The notes: a model not told the origin generated them from the letters alone. Numbered from the stretch's first letter, positions 23,139 to 34,178 are shown. The stretch is 64,000 nucleotides of DNA from Nigrospora sphaerica (GCA_018287875.1 JAGVVL010000001.1:2852001-2916000), one strand, 5' to 3'. Translations and numbers: made by a program.

Positions 23139-23983
23139 GGTGGGGGGCGGGCGGGTTGGGAGAGGGTTGCGCCAGAACCGCGAGGCGAGCCGTATCGCGA
23201 CTTATTTGGGGTGTGGGGGGGTCGAAGCGGCCAGAACCCGTCAACGCGCGGCGACTTGCCCTTTTCCAGGGCCGGTGCTTCGGCGAGCAATGCGGTAGGC
23301 GGGCGTTGTTTGTGGGTTTGGCCGGACGGGGGGGGGTCTCTTTCGGCTACACGCCGTCCGAGTCCGAGCCGGCGGCGACCAGGCCAGGCCAAGTCAGTCG
23401 TTGCGAAGTAGTGCCCGAAAGACGCATCCCACGGGTGGAGAAGCGAACCCCGCGCACTTCTTCCCACCGCGAACAGTGGGACTTGGAGGTTGAGGCTCTC
23501 GTGGACGAGGCAACCTCCGAGGGAAGGATGGATCCCTGAGTCCCCAGCTTTCCCGAAAGGGAAACGGGGTGTGGTCCCGTGGCCAATCAGGGGGCGATCA
23601 TGGCGACCAGTTGAGAATCGGCCTTCTCTCCGGGAGTGGACGGCCGGGCGGGCCTGCATGGCTTTTACCCCAATTCTGCCCCTCCCCCGCGGCGCGACGA
23701 GGGATGATCGGAAAGGCGATGGACGGAAAGGCGATGGACGGGAAGGCTGTCGGCTTGGCGAAGGAGGCGGCCGACGAGCTGGCAAAACCCCTCCTCAGGT
23801 GCTGGATGAGGATGACGATGCCGCGCCCTGTCTTCGTGGTTGAAAACTCCCATCTCGGCCCGCCAATCTGGTGAACCTGTCTTCCCTTTCGAGCAAGCTG
23901 CCGTCCCGCCCCTCTCAGCTCTCTTCCTTCTTCTTTCTGCCCAACCCTGCCTCTACGTTCCAGCGCAAACCAAGCCAACAGCC
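23139..23983. promoter_or_regulatory. Divergent promoter region of SDR and aldo/keto reductase genes
   Basis: 845 bp separate the two start codons, so both promoters must lie here. A 15-bp direct repeat (GGAAAGGCGATGGAC, 23710-23724 and 23725-23739) sits 245-275 bp from the reductase start. No clear TATA box was seen. Confidence 0.5.
23710..23739. repeat. 15-bp direct repeat, two units plus partial third
   Basis: Unit GGAAAGGCGATGGAC repeated exactly twice, with GGGAAGGC continuing as a degenerate third start at 23740. It is within the divergent SDR/reductase promoter. Confidence 0.8.
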
Positions 23984-25184
23984 ATGGAGTACGCACGGTC
24001 GGTTCTCCTCCCCTCTCCCCCACGCGCCGTCGTCGGCGAACCAACTAACGCTGTGCGTACGGGTGTAGACTTGGGACCAGCGGCCTCAAGGTCTCCAAAA
24101 TCATTCTCGGCTGCATGTCTTACGGCTCCTCCCAATGGGAGGGCAGCCCGTGGGTGCTGGACGAAGAAGAAAGCTTGAAAGTGATCAAGGCCGCGTACGA
24201 CAGCGGCATCAATACGTGGGTAAGAAAGCCCGGCGACGGCCATCCGTCCGAAAGGCGGGAAAGCGTGCCACGCAGGAATGGATGGATGGATGCTAACGCG
24301 GCGCCGCCGCCGCCCAAAAGGACACGGCCGACACGTACAGCAACGGCAAGAGCGAGGAGATCCTGGGCAAGGCGATGAAGAAATTCAACATCCCGCGCAG
24401 CAAGGTGGTGATCCTGACCAAGATCTACAACCCCGTCATGGACGACGACTCGCGCCCGCCCCCGGTCAACGACGGGCCGCTGGTCAACCAAATGGGCCTC
24501 AGCCGCAAGCACATCTTCGAGGCCGTCGACCGCTGCCTCGAGCGGCTGCAGACCGACTACATCGACGTGCTGCAGCTGCACCGCCTCGACCGCGAGACGA
24601 CGCCCGAGGAGATCATGCGCGCCCTGCACGAGGTGGTGCAGTCGGGCAAGGTGCGCTACCTCGGCGCCTCGTCCATGTACGCGTGGGAGTTTGCGCGCCT
24701 GCAGCACACGGCCCGGCTGCACGGCTGGACGCAGTTCGTCAGCATGCAGCCCTTCTACAACCTGCTCTACCGCGAGGAGGAGCGCGAGATGCTGCCCTTC
24801 TGCCGCGCCACGGGCGTCGGCCTCATCCCCTGGAGCCCGCTGGCGCGCGGCATGCTGGCCACGCCGCGGCGGGGCGGCGGCGACGGCGGGGCCGGCGCCG
24901 GGCCGAGCCTGCGCAGCCGCGCCGACGCCAAGACCAAGCGCTGGTTCGCCGACGCCAACCTCGACATCGTCGACACCGTCGAGAAGGTCGCCCGCGACAA
25001 GGGCCTCGCCATGCCCCTCGTCGCCACCGCCTGGGTCCTCCGCCAGGGCTGCTTCCCCATCGTCGGCCTGAGCAGCGAGAAGCGCGTCAGGGAGACGGTC
25101 GAGGCCCTCAAGGTCACCCTCACCGACGAAGAGTGCAGGTTCCTCGAGGCCGGCTACCGGCCGCGGAACATCGAGGGCATGTAA
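23984..25184 (+). CDS. Aldo/keto reductase, aryl-alcohol-dehydrogenase type
   Basis: Exons 23984-23997 (14 nt, MEYA plus two bases), 24069-24219 and 24321-25184 encode 342 residues. The barrel begins RLGTSGLKVSKIILGCMSYG. The catalytic tetrad is visible: Asp and Tyr in DTADTYSNG, Lys in VVILTKIY and His in VLQLHRLD. The cofactor end SSEKRVRETVEAL is the usual NADPH-binding loop. Similarity is to fungal aryl-alcohol dehydrogenase and sterigmatocystin/aflatoxin-cluster AKRs, which reduce aldehydes with NADPH in the cytosol. The tiny first exon is needed to restore the R-LGTSGL start of strand 1, and intron 1 has a GTCGGT donor with a CTAAC branch site. Divergent from the SDR gene and convergent with the flavocytochrome gene. 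Substrate not known. Confidence 0.92.
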
Positions 25185-25830
25185 GCCCGGTGGGAGGCGC
25201 GAGAGGTGCCGGTGGCTGTTGTTGGTTTGGCTTGAAGCGATGCATGGCGATGATGCACGTACGTGATAGAGGATACCCAACTGTGCCCGGGGAGAACCTA
25301 GGTAGATTGATGAACCCATATGCCGACTCATTGGCGTTGCCCACCAGTTTTCTCTAAGCGTTTTGACTCGTGTGAGCCCTCGGGCCTATCTCGAAAGCGA
25401 ACCGGGTGGGTTCTGCCACATGGGTGTTCTCGGTTCACCCCTCGCATACCTCGGGAATGTATACCACTTTCAGGGCTGGCTGAACAAGTCTTTGCCGCCC
25501 GGAGATGCCCAGCGGCCCCGTCGTACAGCCAAGCGAGATACCCAGAGTCCCGGGCCAAGGTAGCCAATCTGCTCACCTATACTGATTTACGTAGCAGGTG
25601 CTTAACTCGGTGGGTATCGCTCCAACGAGCTGCGGCGGGACCGTTTAACCCGGACAAACGTCCCATGAATCACCCCTTAACGCTTTCCGCGGGGGGGCCC
25701 TCCGGCTTGCGTATGCGTTTCCCCTTGCGAAGCACCGTGGCGGGCGAGCAAGGACGGCAGTCGGGTTCCATGAGCATTAAGTCTTCGGTATCTACATTAC
25801 GCTGGTTGGGGGGATATCGTATCGCTTTGT
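25185..25830. other. Convergent intergenic region, no gene seen
   Basis: Holds the 3' ends of the aldo/keto reductase (plus) and the flavocytochrome gene (minus). No feature recognised. Confidence 0.6.
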
Positions 25831-27631
25831 CTACAGCTTTGCCTTCTCCTTCTTCAACGGCAAATCGGGGAACTTGTTGGGCGAGCGAATAAGGTGGTCG
25901 ACGTCGGACGTGTTCAGCATCTCGGGGCTCGCCTGGCTCAGGTCCGTGATGCCGCAGAGGCGCATCGACACCTCGATCTCGTCTTTCAGAACTGTGCGGG
26001 GCGGGAGCGTCAGCAAGGCGTTTGTCGTCGTTGGCCGGGCGGGAGAAGGGAAGAAAGGGGGCGAGGGGCGGGGCGGGGGGGGAAAGAAAAATAGAAGTGG
26101 AAAGAGAGAAAGACGGCATGCGTACTTTGGGTCAGGTGCTCAGCCCCCTCCTGTCCGTATACCAAGGAGTACAGGTACGGCCGGCCGATGCCGACCGCCG
26201 TGGCGCCGAGGGCAATGGCCTTGAGGATGTCGGTGCCGCGCTCGAAGCCGCCGTCGACGTAGACCTCGAGCTGACCGAAGACCTCGGGGCAGGTCATCCG
26301 CAGCTCCAGCAGGTTCAGGATGGCGGGTTGGGCTCTAGCATCCAGTGGTCAGCTCTGGGGCGGCTCCAAGTCGACGCGAAAAGAAAAGGGGTGGGGGGCA
26401 GCGGTTCTGCTTACGTATCCAGCGAGCGTCCTCCGTGGTTGCTGAGAAGAATGCCGTCGACGCCGTACTCGACGGCTTTCCGGGCGTCGGCCACGCTCTG
26501 GACGCCCTTGAGGACGACGGGCAGGCCCGACGTCTCCTTGATCCAGGCCAGGTCGTCCCAGGTCAGCGACTTGTCGATGTACTGGGCCATGAGGCGGCCG
26601 AGGCCGCCGCCCTTTTTGTCGTTGGCCGAGGTGGCGCCGCTGATGGCGGAGCGGATGGCGCCGGCGGCGATGCGCTCGTCGGCCTCGCGCTTGCCGGGGA
26701 CGGGGGCGTCGACGGTGACGAAGATGGCCTTGATGCCGAGGTCGCGGGCCTTGCGCAGCAGCTCCGTCGTCTTGCGGCGCTCGGCGTTGACGTAGAGCTG
26801 GAAGAAGAAGGGCTGGCCGGGGTCGCCCGACTCGACGATGCGGCCCAGCGGGTACGAGGCGTTGTTGCTGATGCACTGGACGACGCGCTCGCGGGCGGCG
26901 GCGCGCGCCAGCGCCAGCTCGCCGTCGGGGTGGGCGAGCCGGGCCATGGCGGCCGGGCTGATGAAAAAGGGGGCGTTGCTCCGGTGGCCCAGGATGGTGC
27001 GGCCCAAGTCGACGCGGCGCACGTCGCGCAGCACCCGCGGCTGCATCATGACGCGGCGGAGCAGCGCCTTGTTCTGGTGGTGGGTGATGAGGTCCGTCGC
27101 GGCCGACGAGTAAAAGGCCCACGTCTTGGGCGACAGGGCGCGCGCGGCGACCTCGCGGAAGTCGGCGGCGCTGATGAGCCTGTGCAGGGCCGGCAGGGCC
27201 GAGCCGGCCTGGTCCTGCTGGGCCTCGCTCTGCTGCTCGCGGGCCTCGCGGACGGTACCCCTGGGCGGCACGTCGCTGGACGGCTCCTCCAGGTAGCCCT
27301 TGAACTTCTCCGTCGCCAGGTTCTCCTCGAGGATGCCCGGGGTGTGCACCTCGTCAAACACGCGCGTGGCATTGGTGCCGGCGCATTGGAGCAGAACTGC
27401 GGGTTCGGCATGTCAGCCGGGGCGGTAACAACAAGGCGGCCTGGTGCGCAACGATGCCGGGTGTCTAGGGGGGTACCGAGTGTTATACTCACTGTCGGCG
27501 CCGCCTGGGTGCTCATCCACAAAGTCGGTCACATCCCAAACTTTCTGATGCACCGCCAGCCAGCAGTCGTCCTTGGTGTTGTGGCGACTCAGCTCAACCA
27601 GAGTCACTTGCATGGATTGCTCGGTCGCCAT
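25831..27631 (-). CDS. Flavocytochrome b2-like FMN-dependent 2-hydroxyacid (L-lactate) dehydrogenase
   Basis: Exons 27631-27493, 27396-26415, 26334-26126 and 25991-25831 encode 496 residues. Residues about 8-85 are a cytochrome b5 domain with haem ligands His41 (HPGG) and His64 (VHTPG), 23 residues apart as in yeast cytochrome b2. The flavin domain follows, with [33 protein letters not shown], the catalytic base in [12 protein letters not shown], and the phosphate-binding end [30 protein letters not shown]. Such enzymes oxidise L-lactate or related 2-hydroxyacids to 2-oxoacids and pass electrons to cytochrome c. Yeast b2 has a mitochondrial presequence; here the first ATG starts almost directly at the b5 domain, so the protein may be cytosolic or start further upstream. 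It lies between the reductase and the BNR gene. Confidence 0.92.
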
Positions 27632-29060
27632 GGCGATAGCGTCGAGTTTACGTCGAGTCCAAGCCAGGCCAGGCGCGCGTCCGGGCGAGTGTCGGTTCAA
27701 GTCGGTTTCGATCGCGTGGGGGGCGAAGGGCCAGCAAGGGGGGGAAAGGGATATGTCAACTCTGCTCTGGACCTTTTTACCTAGAAGGATCTACGGACAA
27801 TGGTTGGGTCGCTGGCTGGCCAATACTCTCAACCTTAGGGGGGGAACACGGAAAAAGAAACTGGAAGAGCCGAGGCGAGCAGCAATTGCCACTTTCCGAC
27901 GCGGGCGCGAGGGCCGGGCGGTCCATTTCTCCGGATAGCCTCGTCTCCGCCCAGGTACGGCATCGGGCATCTCGGTATGTATGCTGATCTGCTGAACACG
28001 GCCGAAGGGAGGAAGAGAAAGGCGGGCCAGCAGCGAAGGTTAGCCTTTCGCGGCCTTCCGTCTTCCCCATTTCCCCATCGGCATTCTCGCCGCGTGCCCA
28101 CTTTGCGGTCAGCACCTCCGCCTCGTGCCCTGGCTGCCCTGGCTTCCCGGCGCTACCGTCGGGCCCCACCCCCGCATCTACTTCTACCCAGTGGATGGGT
28201 CTCTACGGGTACGACTGCATCAGCTGGATGCCAAGCACAACAGCAACGTCCCCTAGATCTGACCGGTCTTTTGGACGCCGGTTTCGTGACCGAGCCCGGG
28301 GACCCGACGGCCCGGGTGCCAGAACGCTGTGAGAACCTCTCCCTGCGGAGACCCCCTTTACGCAAGACATGGGTACTTATTCGTACTTCTACTGACCGAG
28401 GAAGGCCTGATGTACCATCGCCTCGTTGTGTATGACGTCAAGTGACGGCACCCATCGCGATCATAGAGGTCGTCTTTTCATATTTGACGAGCTTGCTCGG
28501 ACGCCAAGGTCCGGTGTAGCGACTGGCCGACGGGGTCCAATGGGGGTGTAATGCTCTTCCCCCGGGGTCTGCTTTACATCCTGGGTTGGTCCATGGAGCA
28601 ACACACTGATACTTGATATCACGACCGTCCATCATCTATCTCTCGCGGTGACTCTTTCGGCCACGGCCGGGAGGAACCAGGGGCTTTCGAGGCCCTCGTC
28701 TGCTAGAAGTCTTTCATCCACATCGGGGGTTTTTCATTGTCGAGTGTGAGGAACCTGCCATCTCCACTACTTTGCCACAGCCCCTGGCACTGAGCTGGAT
28801 CCTGGGTGGCTTTTGTAGCGCGAAGCCGGCTCGGAAGCAGCAAAGCTTCATCCGACCAGCCCGGTGAGCCGGGCTTCTTTTCAATACGGCCCTCGGAGCA
28901 GCAGGCCGTCGCGTACAGGTATCTACATGACCGCCTCCGCAGGGGAGCCGTTTCGGCATGCCACACGGTGTTCTTTCAGATGTTGATGGATGATGGAAAT
29001 ATGGCCTCGATTATCATTTGGGCAAAGGCTAGCTAGGTAGGTGTAAACACAGACATGCCG
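27632..29060. other. Intergenic, 1.4 kb, hairpin-forming repeat
   Basis: Promoter side of the flavocytochrome gene and 3' flank of the BNR gene, both on minus. A short perfect inverted repeat is at 28858-28875. No gene recognised. Confidence 0.55.
28858..28875. repeat. 7-bp perfect inverted repeat with 4-nt loop
   Basis: AGCCCGG (28858-28864), loop TGAG, CCGGGCT (28869-28875). It lies about 190 nt past the BNR stop codon, so it may be in that gene's 3' untranslated region. Confidence 0.7.
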
Positions 29061-30215
29061 CTACGCCCCTACAAAAGCCTCGACGTCGTCTAATCTGTAG
29101 TATTTGATGTTTTGGCGATGATAAGTGAAGGCTACATGGACCTCACACTCCGCCCCCGCGACCTTGGACACAGAGATGCTCGGGTAGCTCAACTCTCGGT
29201 TGGAGCGCTCGGTGCTGTTGTTGGTCATGCAGAAGCCATCGCCGTCCTCCAGAACGTTGTACTTCCACGTCTTGCCCTGGTCCTTGGACAGGCCAACCGA
29301 GAGAGCCTTCCGCGGGGTGCCCCAGATGGCCGTCTTGCCCTCGACGGCCGGCTGGTTGGCCCGGGTGTCGTCAGCGGGCGTAATGTCGTCGTAAAGCCCT
29401 TCGCGCCGCTTCATGTCGGCGCTGGCGCACGAGTCGTTGAAGACGATGACGAGGTCGTCGTTGGGCAGGGCGGCCGCGCAGATGCCCGAGTTGGGGTTGG
29501 GCAGCGTCGTTTTCTCGGGCGCCGCCCAGTTGACGCCGTCGGCCGAGGTCGAGCGGTATATGCAGTCGGCCCAGCGGCTGCGGAAGAAGGCCACGTAGCC
29601 CTTCTCTCGGGGGAGCGCCACCATGTTCATGTGCACACAGCCCCTGGAGTTGGGTACGCCCTTCTCCGACCACGTCTTGCCGCCGTCGGCCGTGTACATG
29701 ACGGCCGAGACGTCGTCGCTCCCGATCCAGCGGAAGCCCGGCGGCGCGCGACAGTAGAAGATGGGGAGCAGCCAGACGCCGTCAGGGCGGACGACAATGG
29801 GTTGGCGTATAAAAGCACCCCTTTTCCCCGGGAAAGGCTCAAACGCCTCGGACCACGTCTCGGCCTCGTCAGTCGAGGTTCGCGCTAGGATGGCGGCCTC
29901 GTCTTGATTGCCCGCCGGCTGCGCAGTGTGGAAGAGCCAGATGGCCCCCGTGGTCGGGTCGCGGAACAAGACCGGGTTCTGGCAGCTGCGCCCCTCGTCC
30001 GAGGATATCTTTCTGGCCTCGGTCCAGGACGACGACCCGGTTGGCAAACGCGACAGGTAGATGGAGATGTCGGCGCAACCCTCCTGTGTCCCCCCGAACC
30101 ACACACAGAGCAGACTGTTGTCGGGCAGTTCCAGCAGATTCGAGGCGTGGCACTGGACCGTGGCCGCCGGGATATTCTGCTCGCGTGCGACGCCCGGCCG
30201 CGTGGCGGGAGCCAT
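29061..30215 (-). CDS. BNR/Asp-box repeat protein, sialidase superfamily (COG4692-like)
   Basis: Single exon, 384 residues, start at MAPATRPG. It shows the bacterial-type 'predicted neuraminidase' pattern: CHASNLLELPDNSLLCVWFGGTQEG near the N-terminus, then NPVLFRDPTTGAIWLFHT, and Asp-box blocks TSTDEAETWSE, YTADGGKTWSE and LSKDQGKTWKY spaced as blades of a six-bladed propeller. An Arg in FIRQP could be one of the carboxylate-binding arginines. No signal peptide is seen, so the protein should be intracellular, unlike secreted sialidases. Activity is not established for this family; glycoside or uronate-related substrates are possible. It is divergently transcribed from the permease gene over 883 bp, suggesting joint regulation. 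It is the only gene here for which I propose no intron, which together with its bacterial-type sequence could point to ancient horizontal transfer; that is a weak inference. Confidence 0.85.
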   Translation of the reverse strand: MAPATRPGVAREQNIPAATVQCHASNLLELPDNSLLCVWFGGTQEGCADISIYLSRLPTGSSSWTEARKISSDEGRSCQNPVLFRDPTTGAIWLFHTAQPAGNQDEAAILARTSTDEAETWSEAFEPFPGKRGAFIRQPIVVRPDGVWLLPIFYCRAPPGFRWIGSDDVSAVMYTADGGKTWSEKGVPNSRGCVHMNMVALPREKGYVAFFRSRWADCIYRSTSADGVNWAAPEKTTLPNPNSGICAAALPNDDLVIVFNDSCASADMKRREGLYDDITPADDTRANQPAVEGKTAIWGTPRKALSVGLSKDQGKTWKYNVLEDGDGFCMTNNSTERSNRELSYPSISVSKVAGAECEVHVAFTYHRQNIKYYRLDDVEAFVGA

Positions 30216-31098
30216 GGCTGGCGTTGACGTCTGAAGGGACGTTACGCAGGGACAGGCGGGTGTGAGTGACGGGCGAGGCAGCCGTGTCAGAGAAGGACAG
30301 ACGGTTGGGTAACAGTACGGGCAAGTATATTGTGCGTTCGGACGTAGGGGACGGACGTCTGGCAGCCGCGGCGACTCGGGTCGGAAGTGACTCGGCAGGG
30401 GCTTGAGAAGGGGAACGCTGTACTCCCAGACACAGGTATTTCCCGGAACTACTAACAATACCATTCGCTCCGGCCTTCATTTAAGTGTCCATCCGTGGGT
30501 TGGCCCGCGTGCTCCTCGGCGTGTCGCGCTCGGGGGAGCACTTTCGACTTGCCCGCAACGCGGGGCTGCGACTGGAGACCTGCAGGGTTCTCCGCACGGC
30601 GCGTCCAAGACGGTGCGGAGAGCAGCCCAACACATACTGCCGGTCATCTCCCCGAGTCAGCCGGCTTTGGGACCGTCGAACGCCCCTCTACTGCGTCCCC
30701 TTCGTATCCACCGATGGGCTGAGCCAAGACCTGGGGCAGCTGGGGAACGAATGGGTCCATGTTAGCGGTAGGGGCTTGCCGGGAGGGCCAGACGCGCCCG
30801 GCAGGGGAGGCAGGGAGAGTAATGCCTATTCGTTATCCCCCACGGGGCAACAGGGGATCCCCCGTTTTGCTACGCCGATGCCCAGTCAGATGGGGGGTGG
30901 GAGTCAAGCCTCCGCTAGACAAGACAAGCTTCCCAAGCAATTGCCAAGTCAGCACCGACGGCAAGCACATATAACAGTGATAGCATACGCCCGCACAGCC
31001 TGACCGCTCGTTGACTGCCCTTCACGGACGGCTTGCAACTGTCCTTCGTCCTCTGCCGGCCTTCTTCTTCTCCCCTCCTAACCGCCCACCGTATCAAC
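30216..31098. promoter_or_regulatory. Divergent promoter region of BNR protein and permease
   Basis: 883 bp between the two start codons. TATA-like words are at 30967-30975 (CATATAACA, about 130 bp from the permease start) and at 30326-30333 on the BNR side. No conserved regulator site could be named. Confidence 0.5.
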
Positions 31099-33493
31099 AT
31101 GGGCGGCGGTTCATCGATCTGGGCGACCCCCGAATGGAGGTCGGATCCAAGAGAGATCTTCAATTGGAGAATCTTCTACCTGACCACGACCGTCGCCTTT
31201 GCCGGTTGCGCCTATGGCTTCGATCAGGGAAACATCGGCGGCGTCTTGACGCTCAAGAGTTTCAAGCACGCCTTTGGCCTCGACGTCCTGAGCAAAGCCG
31301 ATGCTGATCAAAGGAGTGAGCAGCCGCCCGTCGCTCCACAGCATGTAGTCTCGAGCTAACCTCGCCCGTGTCCCAGCTGGCAATATCGCTGCCATGTGTG
31401 CGTCTTTCCCCCCGCAGGCGTTTCGGCCCTCTCCTCCCTCTAACGAATATCCATAGTGGCCGCTGGTGGTTCAGGAGGTGCCCTGTTGGCTGCCCCGTGC
31501 GCCGACTTCCTGGGCCGGAAGAAGTCGATGATCCTGTTCGGGCTTTTATTCATTCTCGGGGCCGTAATGCAGGTGAGAACACCCAGAGCTGCCTTGACCT
31601 CGCCGTGACACCACAAGAACCGGCAACAAGCAATGGCTCTTCGCTCACAAGAGACCACCCTCTGATCCCTTTTCTACTCCAGGAAATCGCCGATCTTGGT
31701 GTTTTTTATGCCGGCAGGCTCATCGGGGGCTTGGCCATTGGTGGCACGAGCATGCTGGCCCCTCAGTACCTAGGAGAGAACAGCCCCAAAAGCATTCGTG
31801 GTAGTCTGACTACTTCATACAATCTGTGTATTGTGATGGCGTTATGGTATGTACTTGCACGCCGCATGGAACAGAAGCCCCGGGGTCGCCCCTAACCTCG
31901 CTTGTCTAGCCTGGCCTTTTGGATCAATTATGGCATTTCCCTATGGCCCCAGTCGAGCAACCTTCAATGGAAACTTGCCCTTGGCATTCAAATCATTCCC
32001 GGAGGGCTTATGTTTCTCATGATGTTTTGTAAGTCGCGCCAGCCCCTGTCCTTCATCCACCCACACGCCACTGACCGATGACTAGTCGTGGTCGACACAC
32101 CCCGAGGTCTGATTTCACGAGGTCGGAGAGAAGAGGGGCTGAAGAACATGTGCATACTCCGGGGTCTCCCGGCGGAGCACCCATACGTACATCAGGAATA
32201 CAGCGAAGTTTGTGCTCAGGTTGATGCTGAACAAGAGCTCAGCGCCGGTAAGCACAAAGACTCACCGGAGGGAGTTTACCGTGGCGCGGGGGTTGACTGA
32301 CACTCGACAGGAATGAACTATTGGCTTGTCATCAAAGACATCGTCACCATTCGGTCCAACTCGCGTCGCTTCTTCCTTGCCGTCACTCTCTTCGTCTTCC
32401 ACAAGTTTACCGGGACTGACAGTCTGAACTACTTCGCCCCCGAAATTTTCGAGATGATTGGGGTGAAGGGTGGTTCTTTGCCGCTTCTCACGACCGGCGT
32501 CTACGGCCTGGTGAAGTTCGCGACCACCATCATCTACGTGACTGTCTTGGTGGACCGAATCGGCCGCCGTCGGCCTCTTCTGGTACGCAACGTCGCGAGA
32601 ACCCAGGGTAGCTTTTCGCGGAACGTTGCTGACGGTGGTTCTACTAGGTCGGTGCCACTCTACAAGCCACGGCTATGCTCTACATCGCCCTCTACGTCAA
32701 ATTCGCCGACCCCGATCACAGCGGTGGCACGCCTGCAGGCGGTATTGTTGGTATCATCTGGTACGCATCTTTTCTTTGCTTCCAGCCCATGGCCCGGAGT
32801 TTCAGTAGGGAGCGAGAGGATGGCTGCTAACTGGACCGCTTCGTAGGATCTACATCTACGCCTTTGGATGGTCCTTTGGACACTCAGTAGCCCCCTATGT
32901 TACGGCGGCTGAAATCTTCCCCGCCCGGATCCGGTCGTTCTCCATGTCCATCTGCCTGTTCGTCAATTGGATTGTAAGCACCCTCAGCCTAGTTATTCCG
33001 CCCGATTCAAGGGCTCTGCCGTGTCATGCCTATCTCGCCGGCTCAAGCGCCCCAGGCGGCGCCGGCGCATGGCTTTCCCGCTCGGAATGAAGCAGATGCT
33101 AATACCGAGTGTACTAGGTCGACTACGGCATCACCAAGGCCACCCCTCTCATGATGACACATATGGGCTGGGGCACATTCCTGCTGTACGCCATGCTGAC
33201 CTACATTGGCGTGGTTTTCATCTACTTCTGTGTAAGCTGCACTACGAAGCCATACCTCGACCATCGCTAACGCAGGCTGCCAGTTCCCCGAGTTCAAAGG
33301 CCGCAGTATCGAGTCGATGGACGACCTGTTCCAGAACTCGATCTGGACCATGTGGCGCCATGCCTACCCGACCGAGGAGGAAAAGGTCCGCGTTGGTATA
33401 CAGGCACAGGTAGTGAGGGAGGCAGAAGAGGAGGAGAAGCAATTCGAGAAGAAGAAGGCGGAGACGAGTGTGTTCCATGCCGAGAACCGCTGA
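31099..33493 (+). CDS. MFS sugar-porter-family permease
   Basis: Eleven exons: 31099-31315, 31377-31397, 31457-31572, 31683-31846, 31910-32028, 32086-32247, 32311-32582, 32648-32760, 32847-32973, 33118-33231 and 33284-33493; 544 residues. Sugar-porter landmarks appear in order: TM1 GCAYGFDQGNIGGVL, the RxGRK-type loop DFLGRKKSM, TM4-5 GRLIGGLAIGGTSMLAPQY, a PESPRWL variant (VVDTPRGLISRGR), TM7 FHKFTGTDSLNYFAPEIF, VDRIGRRRPLL, and the PETKG variant FPEFKGRSIE. Twelve helices fit. It should be a plasma-membrane proton-coupled importer; the NWRIFYLTTTVAF start resembles quinate/sugar-acid permeases, but substrate is not certain. The C-tail is highly charged (EEEEKQFEKKK). Exon 2 is just 21 nt, and its downstream donor (GTGCGT at 31398) was chosen because it alone keeps the frame. 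Divergent from the BNR gene. Confidence 0.9.
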
Positions 33494-34178
33494 ACCTTTC
33501 CCATAGCCAGGCATCGAGCGCCATTCAGTATAAGAGAGATCAAATAGCGTGCTTCGACTAATCACGCGCTACTCAGTGGCCAGCACGTATAAGTGGTAAT
33601 ACACGTTCTGTCGCCGTACATCGTGCGGCGTTCTTGCTTCGTCCTCACTTGCCTGCGATGTCCGGAGATGGAGATTACGCGAAAGCTCCCATAACAGATT
33701 GAGAGATACGGAGTGTATTGGAGCGACCCAGTACTCTACTGGCTCGGTTCGGCCTCATCTGGGTATGGCTTGTCCGTTTATTTGGTTTTCTCAGAAACAC
33801 TCACCCTCACAATAGCGCCGGTCGAGTTCTACGAGGAAAGAGCCATGGAGCCCCCAACCGCCCATTGCAAATGCACGCACCCCCACTTGATTTGTCGGGT
33901 CCCCTACTTTCTACCCAATTAGCGCCCCGAATAAGTTTTATACTTCTGGGCCTTAGGCTGGAGGAGTCCTGCATCTCCAGCTGCATTATTACTTGAGGTA
34001 CCGCTCTACCCTCCGCTTGTAAGTCCGTAATCCTATTTCGGGACATCACGACCTCCAATATCCACCCATCCTGAATTCTTTGTCAAGCCGCTTTCCTCGC
34101 CACCACAACTGCCTTGCGCACAGCCATCGCGCGACAGCACTGCGGGTTCTTGCTGGCGAGGCAACCGCTGCATGCACC
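33494..34178. other. Intergenic, no gene seen
   Basis: 3' flank of the permease and promoter of the TFIIIC-subunit gene. Nothing beyond a TACGGAGT word near 33709 was noticed. Confidence 0.6.

Noticed and set aside
24120..25331. 403-codon minus-strand frame
   Set aside because: Antisense of the aldo/keto reductase.
26345..27784. 479-codon plus-strand frame
   Set aside because: Antisense of the flavocytochrome gene, which has all catalytic motifs on the minus strand.
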